A stretch of 64,000 nucleotides of DNA from Elymus sibiricus. Lineage: Eukaryota > Streptophyta > Magnoliopsida > Poales > Poaceae. The stretch lies in assembly GCA_039707655.1 (NCBI GenBank), contig CM077665.1:307210486-307274485 (forward strand). Reading direction: 5' to 3'. A model generated the notes under the pieces. The model was not told the origin of the DNA. It made no database searches and saw only the letters and a program-made list of their open reading frames with translations. A program made the position numbers and the translations under genes. Positions 54,101 to 64,000 of the stretch are shown in pieces. Position 1 is the stretch's first letter; each line of letters opens with the position of its first letter.

Positions 54101-55304
54101 ACAACACTGTCCGTGTGTATCATGTCTGTTTTCGCCCCCAATCACGATGAGACAATCATGTATCCAGAACACGGCTTACATGATCACACGCCTTGGTCAC
54201 AGTTGGCATGCGTGCATGATCACACGCCTTACATAATTCCGTACGGACGGACGTACACAGTGAAAGTCAAGTCGCCAGCAGCGGTGCACCCACATGCTCC
54301 TCGGCTTTTATTTGCCATCCGCGGTCGATCTTCTGATCTCTTGGCTTAAACGGTATTCGTTCGTACGTACATAGTCGCAGCAGGTCGGAAGATTCTCTAG
54401 TGTGCGCGCGTGCGTTTCTCCCAGACGACAAAATGGTCATCGGCAGCTTCGTTTAGCTGAGCTACTTGGTCGACCACAAGGGTTTGCACATAATACAGTA
54501 GCATTTTCTTTTCTTCATTCAGTCTAGAACCGGACCAAGCTGGTGTATGCTGACCGTATTTCCAAGCTTTGAACGACCGACCGTACATGTCCATATCAAA
54601 GCATCCACCCAAGTCAGCTGTCATGAGGTATGCCACGCTTCTTCCGATCCTGGCTACGTCCTAGGAACCGATTCATCGTACAGGGATACTTTATGCTTTG
54701 TACTGCCTCCGTTTCATAATTGTTGGTTGCTGACATGGTTTTAGTTCAAAGTAGTTCCCTAGATCAGGATAGCTTATCCAACCTCTTCTGTTTTTTACTT
54801 CGAGAAACAAAACCTCTTCAGTTTACAAAGAGCCATGCGAGTGTTTTTTACTGGATAAAATCATTCAAAACAATTTTGTCTAAGAAAATGATGTTCCCCT
54901 CCCCGTAAAAAAAGAAGATGTTAATATCGCCCAGGTTTTAGTTTGACGTGGCAATCTTTGTTTGCATCGTTTTATCGGGGATTCATTTCACATATCATCA
55001 TGACCAAGTCATCAACTCCGCCGGCATCATCCTTTTTCTCAAAATGGTTGAGGCCGTTGGAGCCGGCGATTATCAACACATCAAGCTCATTCATAGCATG
55101 TGCAACATTTAATTTTTATGAAAGCTCGTGGCCAACTGCTTTACTCCACGAGAGTCAAACTGCTTTCACCAAAAGTTCGGATATTCTACCAACTCAGCAT
55201 ACAAGGCTCAGTTTCATGGAACCTACTCCAACTTCTCAACGGAAAATATATGAAAAGCACTTGTAGCGAACCGAATTGCGCTCTTCTCATGCTCTGCTTA
55301 CAAA
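54101..55304. other. No recognised gene
   Basis: Low-copy-looking sequence. ACTGCCTCCGTTTCATA near 54700 resembles one end of a Stowaway MITE, but I cannot find the other end. ORFs present are short and unsupported. Confidence 0.35.
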
Positions 55305-56740
55305 GAGCATCTACAGTCGAACTTGACAAATCCGGTCGTCCACGGGCATTTCCGAGCGCGTCCGCGGACGGCGCCGGACGGCTCCTCATTTAGGTATGTT
55401 GAATGCTACACGCCTCAAAGTCATGTAAATACATGCAAGTCCATCATACATGTGAATGTCACACGTAAATAATATTTATTGATAGCAAAAAAACATAGTT
55501 TGAAACTCAAATTTATTTAGGTGCCCAATTCAAACATTAGCTTTTTGTTTTCATTGTGTGTGCACATATGCCTCATAAGATCATTGAATAGTTGCACGTG
55601 CACCTGATGATCTTGAAGATTCTGATGCATCTGCAAAAAAATCATATGTTGATCTGCATCTTGATCTTCCGGGATGTGGACTTATTCCCCAGGTGTTTCA
55701 AAATCATTGGTTTGCGCTACCCCATCGCCCTCATCCTCGACAATCATATTGTACAAAATAATGCAACATGTTGTCAGTTGTCACAAAGTCTCCGACTCCA
55801 ACATCATTACTTCTCCACGAACAATTCCCCAACGAGTTTGAAGCACTCCAAATGCCCTCTCCACATCCTTCCTAGTTGCTTCATGTATTATTGTGAAGTG
55901 GATTTGTTTGTTGCCTTGGAGAACAGATATGGTCTTCACAAACGCCACTCACTGAGGATAGATACCATCGGCAAGGTAGTACCCATGTTGTAGTTGCGGC
56001 CATTAATAGTGTAGTTGCACGGCGGCGATTCCCCATTACAAAGTCTTTTGAAGACGGAGATCGATGAAGCACATTGATGGCGTTATGAGAACCAATCATT
56101 CCAAAGAAAGCATGTCAAGTGAATAAGTCATGTGATACCACTGCTTCTAGTATGATAGTAGCCTCTTTGGTGTGACCTTGGTACATAACGCGCAAACCTT
56201 TGAGGCGGTTCATCCATTGCCAATGCATGCAATCGATTGAACCGAGCATACCTCGAAAACCTCTTGCCCCTCCAATAGCCCAAATTGTATGTATCCTGCA
56301 CATTTAGTTCTCTTACTCTGCTCCAAGCACCTGCACCACAGCGCAGGCAAATCTCACAATGGTCTTTAGGCATGTGCTCTCTCCCATCCGAACCATCTCA
56401 CCAACGAGATCGATGGCAGTACCAAGTGCGAGCATCCACAGAGCAATCGTGCGTTTCTGATTAGCAGAGAATGATAGTTGTCTGCAATAATCTTGGTGAG
56501 CTTGACGCAAGGGAGGCGGTGCGAATGGATGGGAGGACTGTTGTGGCGGTGCTGGCGGTGATGAGGGCTTGGAACAACAGCGGTGCAAGGATGGTGGCGG
56601 AGCTAGAAGAGGGCCAGCATAAAGGAGGGAGGAGAGAGCAGAGGAAGTGGAATCGGCTAGGTCAAGGGGGATTTGGTGCAATTTATGATGGAGTCGGATT
56701 GTCTGATCCGATGTGACGGATGAGTCCGGGAGTGTCAATC
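55305..56740 (-). mobile_element. PIF/Harbinger DNA transposon remnant
   Basis: Left terminal sequence GAGCATCTACAGTCGAACTT at 55305 is the usual end of a Triticeae PIF/Harbinger group. A minus-strand transposase remnant fills about 55600-56740. No matching right end was found, so the right limit is only the end of the transposase similarity. Confidence 0.65.
55600..56738 (-). pseudogene. PIF/Harbinger transposase (DDE, HARBI1-like), decayed
   Basis: Reading leftwards: an N-terminal Pro/Ser-rich part, then SANQKRTIALWMLALGTAID and MGESTCLKTIVRFACAVVQV (N-terminal transposase region), a stop near 56313, then GFRGMLGSIDCMHWQW (first catalytic Asp kept), KEATIILEAVVSHDL, HAFFG-like sequence, MIGSHNAINVLHRSP (the second catalytic Asp, normally in HNDINVL, is Ala) and, in another frame, EATRKDVERAFGVLQTRW (catalytic Glu kept, about 55830-55890). 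Several stops and shifts separate the blocks. It would be inactive. Confidence 0.8.
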
Positions 56741-56998
56741 AAGATCCGAGCACTTCTTTCATCCCACATTTAGGGAGGCCACTGCCTTCGATTTCTGGCC
56801 CACTATGTTGATCCACCTTCGGGGTATAATAAAGAAACCAAATTTAAATTCATCATGCTTGGAAAAGCTAGATTCCACATATACTGCATCCTCTTCAATA
56901 CAGAAGCCCACACCTACTGGCTACCTCATCCTCTGCAAATTCTTCATATCTGAGTGCCCGGAGTAGTGGATGGTGCCTCACAACACAAAAAGCCTATA
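56741..56998. other. 3' flank of the methyltransferase gene, with a partial repeat of its last exon
   Basis: 24 bases at 56930-56953 are identical to 57008-57031, which encode the C-terminal residues SDMKNLQR of the gene. The flanking bases are also partly alike, so this is a short tandem duplication of about 78 bp across the stop codon. Probable 3' UTR. No clear polyadenylation signal was picked out. Confidence 0.55.
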
Positions 56999-59900
56999 CT
57001 ACTGCAGCCTCTGCAAATTCTTCATATCTGATTCCACATCCACCGGGAATTTCAGCATGGCCTTCAGTTTAGTTGCAGCCTCATCAAGGCGATCGATTTC
57101 CATGTATCTTTTGCTTGGGGACGCAAACAGAACTTCATTCACGTCTTCTTCGAGTTGCAGTGAGTATAGGTTTTCAAAGACCTAGATAAAAAGAAAATTG
57201 TTAAATCTAATGATTGCACTTACACCTATGCAGTTAGGAACACATGCGTGCCCTATACCCATCTTACCGCTTTCAGTCGTGAAATGACCATCTCCCTGAC
57301 TGCAGATGATCGCGCGACTAGATTGATGATGAGGAGGCCCTCAGCTGAAAGGAACTTTTTTGCTGACACAAGGAAAGCATCTTCAACAAAGTTTGCTGGG
57401 GGGCAAGACAACCCAGAACTGTAACCAGGGCTTCCAAGTTAAGAGTCTATTGATGTGAACTGTTTCGCAAAAAAAGAACAGCAATTGAACGGTGGATGAC
57501 AACAAGGAAAAGTTGAGGGATTGCACCTTAGATCAGATGAATCAACATCAATAATAAGAATTCTAACTGCATCGCTGTCTTTGCCATTTGGTTCAGAATG
57601 GGCATTTTCTTCAATGAATTTGATTCCATCCCCCAAATGCACCTAATGCAAGGGAAGGGGAAAATGTAATGAGGCTCAATGCTACAAATAGCTCATTATC
57701 ATGCTTAGTAGTTAGCACCGGTACTACTAAACTCCTAAACATGAATTCCTAGAGGAGGAATGCAGTATTACATTAATTTGAGTACAAGAAAAAGGAGCAT
57801 CCATCATGCCTTATTAATAGGGAAATGTTGCTTCCGAAAATCATCATAGAGAACGTACGATCAGAATCATTTAACACATTAACAGTTGCAATAGACCTTG
57901 CTACGCTTTTATGGTCATATGAATAATAAGAACATCACTAAGAACACTATGTATGTTTCGAAGAAAAGAAAGTGTCTGAAATGTAACATGTACTTATTTC
58001 GCATAGTTCAAAATACACCTTCAATTGCTCATCCATTGAAAAGCCAAAATATTTCGTTGCTACCTCCTCCATCATGGGGTCCAACTCAACAACCTGTAAA
58101 TTTTGGGAAGCATGATCGCCCAGTTCAATCAATCGACCAAGAATAGGAAATGTTTCTCTTTACCTCAATATTAAGATGAGGGAGGCATCCACGAAGAAAC
58201 ATTGGTAAACTCCCGGCCCCAAGGCCTACAATAGTGGTACTGACCTACAAAATGAATTGCAGGATACCTAGTATCACAAACTAAACTTATTGCTTTAACA
58301 GAAAATTATAAACTAAGGGTATTGCAGAGGTTCAGGCATTCAGCGTCAATTTTTTGTATAAAAAAAAGTCATAAAAGTTATATTCTTCATGCATAATGAT
58401 ACCATATTACTTACCCTTTCTCCAGATGATGCCGCAGCACTCAGAGCAGATGCAACTAAAGAAAGCCCGCATATGATACTACTGTGATAAGAGCTACCAA
58501 GATAGCTATGGTCGACCCTCAGACTGTCCTTGGATCCTACATATTACAAAAGACCAACCAATTGTTGGCTTACAGTAAGATAAGAAGTAAAGTCGTGCAT
58601 AATTTTGATTGTCTTATTGCATAGGTGAAGACCAATAATGTTAGTAGGTGTAAAAATATAAAAATGAGGTAACAACAGTTATGCAACCAGGGTTTGAAAT
58701 TCTAGATTCACAAACAGTCCAATATCACAGACGATACCAATTCCGGACAGTTACAGCAGAAACTAATTTTTCCTGGGCAGTTTGATTTCAAAAAATTAAA
58801 GGTCAAGTTAGAATATGAATGGTTCCAAAAACAATTTTCACTTCTTTGAATCAAAAATCTGACAAAAATGTTTGCAATTCACGATTTGTTTCCCAGGCAA
58901 CCTCTAGGAAAAACAGATACCTATGGTAACCTTTTTACTACCAGGATTTTGAACCATGCTTCCAACAGCAAAACAGAATGCTGGAGAACCGGTCAGTTTT
59001 TTCTCTCATTGACAGAAAAAAGGAGAGGATAGGTACATCAATCTTGCATCTCAGTGGAGAACAACTAGTAGGATCAACAAGCATTATAAGAGAAAATGGA
59101 ATGGAGTAAAATCATAAAGAATTCAGAGTTATGCCATTTTTAAAAGGTTTAGAACTACTTTGTCAAAAAAAAATATATACAACTCTCCGCAAGTACCCAG
59201 AGTGAGGGAAGATCAACATGCATCAGCTAGTATCAGATGAATAACCAGACCAATATTCCCAAAGTAAACATGTAGAACAAAAAAGTTACAGCAACTGGAA
59301 AGAATTCAGAGCGCAACTTATACAGAATAATGCCATGCATGAAATTCTCTCTTCATTAATCTAGAAATTAACTGTATTTAAAATGCAAGAAGGTTGTCAA
59401 CAAATAGAAGTGTTTTGAGTGGATACCTACTGTACATGTTAAGAAAATCAAAATTCCGCAACAACACTATCAGAATACATAGACATGACGCCAAGAAGAG
59501 GCCTAATGCCGAAAAAAGTAAGCTCAAACCAAAGCCATCAAGGGCATGGATTATTCCTGCCAACAAGGAAAGCAAACAACCACACCATAGCAGTAACATT
59601 GGACATCTAGTTTAACATTAAATAGGAATATACCAGTGAGCCCCTTTTTCTGGCTCTTCTTTTTTGATGATGCAGATGAGTTCTTGGTCTTACTGTCCGT
59701 CTCGTCACTTGGTGATTCTCTGATTAACAATGCTTCAGATTGCACTAAGCCAGAACTTCTTTTAAAAATAAGTCGTCGGAACATTTTTTCAGACATGCAG
59801 CTTTGGTCTCCATCAACATTTTCATAAAGAACATCTTCCACAACCATAGGACCTGTTATTTCTGATGTTACCTTCAAATGCACACAAGGAGGTCAGCCAA

Positions 59901-60448
59901 GGTATTGGATGTGTGTGATCCGACATTACAGCAAATTAGAGAATCAAGCGGCTTTGAAAATTCAAATAAAAGCATATAGACGTATTAGTCCAGTTCCAGT
60001 TGCCTCCCTTACTATTACAGTCCTATCTATACAGAATCAAATACATGTCAAACTCTCCAAAGCCAGCTAGGACGAGGTTGATTCTTCATCGGAGGCAGAG
60101 ACACTCACTCCAGAACCCAAACTGAATCAAGCCATCAACAAACAGATGATATCCACACAGCTTTCTGATTCAGTGCAGGAACAGTCAAGACAGGGAACCT
60201 AATGTATGTTTCCAGGGAACCAGCATCTGGTTCTTAGGATATATACTCCAAGAAAATTCATTAGATGGGTCCTCCCAAACAATTACACAAGTTTACAAAT
60301 ATCTGACAGTTAATTTAATCCAGCCAAATGATGACAATCTCATTCTCAGATAGTTTACTCGATCCAGTGTCCTAGGAAGATCAGTTAGATAACATCACCC
60401 ATCACCGAAAGAAATTGAACAACACACCAAGCACTATATATATATATA

Positions 60449-60493
<45 letters not shown>

Positions 60494-63252
60494 TTTTTGG
60501 AGAGGGTAACATAAACCTTGGTTTCTGGGAGTAGTTCTTTTTTGATAGGTTTCTGATAGTAGTTACCATGCAATAACAGCTTGAAGGGACGGACAATAGG
60601 AGAGAACGAATTCGAGCTGGCTAATTCATCATTTTTGGTTTGCATGTGACACTTCTACTATGCTCGTCCTCAAAAGAGGATGTAATAGCAGTCAACCAAA
60701 CCATATCTTAAGAAACTAAGTGATATTACAAATAACCAATCCATAGCCTGGTAAACCAATCAAATGTTTAGGAAACCTCGATTCATGAGGTAATGCCTTC
60801 CGAAACCTGGAGGTACAATACTGATCCTGTGCACGACTGCATGGCACTGTTTATACAGCATCAAGGCAGTGGTCACCATGACCAATATGTGCGAGACTTC
60901 GTCATCAGCCTTCTAGTTTCCAAAACATCTGATGAGTTTACCTAGGATACAATCCAGTTATTTGGAGTATCAATTAGTAATTGCTAAAGATAGAGCTATT
61001 TTCCTATTAATTCCCTACTCAACCTTGGTACGAGTACCAATGAAATTTCTCTCCATGCATCCCAGCCCCTTAGTTTTGCCATCCGGCCTCTCTCAAGCCA
61101 GTATTTAGTATTTACCCCTATGAACTGAAGTTCATAACAATGTGAGCTACTATGATCAGTGAGAGTCCAGCGCACGAGGTATACTAGTCATCAATGGTAA
61201 ACTGCAACCAAAGTAATCCAGAAGACAATATGACAAGCCGGCGAATAAAGGTGAAACCAAAGGTTCTTATCAAGCAACAACTGAACAAGATGTTCAGAAC
61301 TAGATGTTAGACGACAACACTAGGACTAAAAAGCTTTAGAATGACAAGCACCTAAACTGGTCCTGGACTTCTGGTTAAACGCGTAATCTTATCAGCTCAC
61401 AGCTTGAAACAGTTTGCTCAAGTGACATACTTCAACTTCAAAGGTCTAAACCCCACATGGAATTGTATGCTTGCACCAATTTATTTGACAATCGTAATCA
61501 TGTAAAGACATTCACTATGTGCCCGTGAATCTATAAAGGAAAAGGCTGCAGTTGAACATATGTTGGATGAGTTGAAGTGGTTACCAAATCATATAAGGAA
61601 AAATATCTGATTGGGCCTATAAAACTTATCGTCAAATTTTCCAACAGTTGTTCAGCCATTCTCTGAACTCAAAATTAGTGGAATCATTATAATAATCTAC
61701 ACTGTCAGCCATCTTTGCGCCACTTTGGCCAAACCATACACGTCATACATCACAGTAATGGCATAACCCTCAAAACCATGTTAGGATTCAAAATGGTCAG
61801 GTTATGAAACTGAGGGTAAAAAATACTTGGTATATTGTGTAGTTGGGGGTTCAACTGTCCAAGATAGACCTCTCCACCAAACTAAGGTTAATTTGGTAAT
61901 GTTGACCCTAAGCAGAAAGGGCAAGAATCATTGCCACTGGACTAGATTTCCTGATAAAATTGGACAGTTTTTTTCGAGGTAGAATTTTTTTAGACATTAA
62001 CAATACCTCCTGCAGAATATCTCTTTGTTTCACACCATCACTAGCCATCATGAATCTGCATAGGTTTGATGCACCAGCACCCCAAGATAAAAAAAAAAGA
62101 AGTAACAAAAATAGTTAGAACAAAGCCAATTGAAAAAGGTCTTACAATAAATAGTTAGAAAAGAGCCAAATGAGAGAAGTTGAGTAGTGATTAATGCACA
62201 ACGGGATATTCGGTTGTCAAGTGTCAGTGCATTAATTGTAGACGAACCACACACTTACAAGTTTGCTTGCACATATTACTATCAAATGTAACAACGACCG
62301 TCTAGCTATTTCCAAACATAATAGTGCAGATTTTACTGAATGTCAGGTCAATGTTCAGAACAAAGACGAACGTAATTGAGAGACTGCATCATAATGTACA
62401 TCTGCAACTATAATATAACTAGTTACAGAGAGTTACCCATTTGATAAAAAAAATAAAAACCAGAACAGGGACAACCACATCATTTACTCCATGTTATTTT
62501 TGAGTATTGACAAATATAAAATTAATTTAACCTATGGTTGCTAGAATGCACACGGCTGAGCAAAAGAAGAGGGTGTGCCACTAATTAAGGGATCCAATTG
62601 GTGTGGGTTGTCATAAGCAAAAAGAATGGAATAATAATGATGATGATATATCTTTTCCTAAATAGGGTAACGAGCAGAATAAACATATCAAAGTTATTTG
62701 GCATTAGCATAATATTTTTAAAATAAAATCAATTTTTCTATGGGCCAATGACAGGACACTCTTTCGCCCGAATACATAATGCAATGTTTGGCTTAGTTAT
62801 TTGATGTATTAATTATTTTCTGCACACGATAAAGGCCTAATTGTAGTAGAAAGTACTGACGGAATTTAAAAAAGAAAGCATTGACACATACGGCATAGGG
62901 TCTGTCTCTTCAGGATATTCAGGTTCTAAATCCATAACAAGAGGAGATAAATCCTTCTGCGAATAGCAAAAATATTACGTTACGACCTGACATATAAAAA
63001 TAGGAGCCTTTGGCAATCGCACAATAATGAGAAACGTCACCTTGATAACATCAATGTCAGCACTTGCATGTCTGCTATCGAGGAATACCTAGCACAGCAC
63101 AAATATAAGCCATGAAAATGAAGCAACATATCCTAGATAGCAAAGAGATAAACACGCAGTCTGCATACCATGATGAGACGAGCAGCCTTTGCACTTTCAA
63201 CAACAAGCCACTGCCCTTCCTCTGAAGCAAATAACCATTCCTGGGCTCGTGC
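56999..63252 (-). CDS. METTL13-like: METTL13-like SAM-dependent methyltransferase, C-terminal eleven exons
   Basis: Eleven exons, all with GT-AG introns and consistent phase (1212 nt, 403 codons plus TAG), from 5' to 3': 63252-63169, 63088-63041, 62956-62892, 62055-62007, 59871-59634, 58536-58415, 58244-58164, 58093-58019, 57642-57527, 57418-57268, 57181-56999. It begins ARAQEWLFASEEGQWLVVES, passes a basic KTKNSSASSKKKSQKK linker, and ends with a spermidine-synthase-like Rossmann methyltransferase: motif I VGLGAGSLP, acidic VVELDP, ILIIDVDSSDL, and FLSAEGLLIINLVARS. In animals METTL13 methylates eEF1A, its C-terminal domain acting on the N-terminus; whether the plant protein does so is inference. 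The N-terminal methyltransferase domain lies beyond the window. No internal stops: likely a functional gene. Confidence 0.9.
59872..62006 (-). other. Largest intron of the METTL13-like gene
   Basis: 2135 bp between the 62007-62055 and 59634-59871 exons. Holds an AT microsatellite (60435-60492). Otherwise no gene or clear transposon ends were seen. Confidence 0.7.
60435..60492. repeat. (TA)n microsatellite
   Basis: About 58 bases of TA dinucleotides with one AATT interruption near 60450, in an intron. Confidence 0.95.
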
Positions 63253-64000
63253 CTGAAAGAAGGTATTTTCGTTAGCAATCACGAATGGACAGAAGAAGTG
63301 ATGAGCTATTTGAGTACTTCTCTATTTTCTTGGGTACAATATTGAAACATGCGGTGAACATCAAATAAAAGCTACTGTGGTTAAGCGAAGCCTAGCTGTT
63401 AAGATTAGTTGACCAACAGGCCACTCTCACACAGATAAAAAAATTACATTTTGTTGCGGTGGAAAAACAGCGACAGCCATGAATCAGAGACTTAATGAGA
63501 ATGAGGAATAAACTATATTAAAAAACATACTAGGGTGACAGAAATTTAATTAATTGAAATGGGATCGATGCCAGCATATTTATAGGTTTCATTACAGAGA
63601 TAAAGCAGGAAATGATGATAAGGAAATTAAAACATATTCAGCAAAGCGTTGCTGGGTGTGCATCTGTGGACTACTACAGGACTTCAACCAAATTAAGAAT
63701 ATTAAAGATGGGAAATTCTTAATTCCCAATTACTCTCTCTGTAAAGAAATATTTTTGGCATGAAAGACGGAGTACATGAAATCTTTTTGGCATGAATAAG
63801 ATCCTAATAATGCAGGGGTTAGTCCCATATAATTGTGAGGCCAATCCACTAAGTGAAGTTTGTCTCAGTGATCTGTTCCCCATCCTGATTGCTCATTGCT
63901 TAAGGTCTATTAAAACAATATAAGATTCCTCATGTGAGGAGATAAATCGTAAAACTTACATCAAGAATGAATATTGAAGATCACACAAAGTTCTCCATGC
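63253..64000 (-). other. Upstream intron and possible further exon of the METTL13-like gene
   Basis: The intron upstream of exon 63169-63252 begins at 63253 (acceptor CTTTCAG). A possible exon end at 63960-64000, followed on the minus strand by GTAAGTTTTACG, could be the next exon, but its phase does not fit the following exon directly (one frame has a TGA, the open one ends in phase 2), so an additional unseen exon or a different boundary is needed. Confidence 0.35.

Noticed and set aside
63960..64000. Confident 5' exon of the METTL13-like gene
   Set aside because: A good GT donor follows, but the phase does not match the next exon, so it is only recorded as possible.

Overview
This window is plant nuclear DNA, almost certainly from a Triticeae grass (wheat, Aegilops, barley or rye group). 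The evidence is the transposon fauna: LTRs of the Sabrina type, other Athila-like Gypsy LTRs with tRNA-Asp primer sites, Tat-lineage Gypsy elements with two RNase H domains, a Copia element of the Angela/WIS/BARE group with 1.7-kb LTRs, Stowaway- and Tourist-type MITEs, and a GT-AG multi-exon gene. No bacterial, organellar, rRNA or tRNA genes were seen. Family names were assigned by eye without a database search.

Layout. 1-835: end of a probable Copia LTR. 836-4163: Athila-like element with 5' LTR, primer site and decayed gag/protease. 4164-9782: a second Athila-like element, apparently non-autonomous, inserted in the first. 9783-27891: a GC-rich Tat-lineage Gypsy element on the minus strand (5' LTR at right, gag-protease-RT-RNaseH-RNaseH-integrase leftwards, then an intron-containing gene on the opposite strand). 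It is split by a Sabrina-type solo LTR (24717-26264). Its left end is truncated and then tandemly duplicated (9416-13991 and 13992-18570). 27892-30374: minus-strand fragment of an Athila-like non-autonomous element. 30375-38052: a second Tat-lineage element on the plus strand with the same antisense-gene arrangement. 38053-47883: an Angela/WIS/BARE-type Copia element on the minus strand whose LTR is interrupted by a 4.2-kb solo-LTR-like insertion.

47884-56740 is lower-copy DNA with small elements: a short Copia LTR and gag start, a Stowaway inside a Tourist-like MITE next to a second Tourist-like MITE, a truncated retroposon with a 14-bp target-site duplication, and a decayed PIF/Harbinger transposase.

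56999-64000 holds the one convincing host gene, on the minus strand: the 3' eleven exons (403 codons plus stop) of a METTL13-like methyltransferase covering the whole C-terminal SAM-dependent domain. The 5' part lies beyond the window.

The transposon genes mostly carry stops, frameshifts, deletions or lost catalytic residues, so the left three quarters of the window is a nested repeat graveyard. Its most unusual content is the spliced coiled-coil gene carried antisense to pol in both Tat elements, one copy of which has been locally duplicated.
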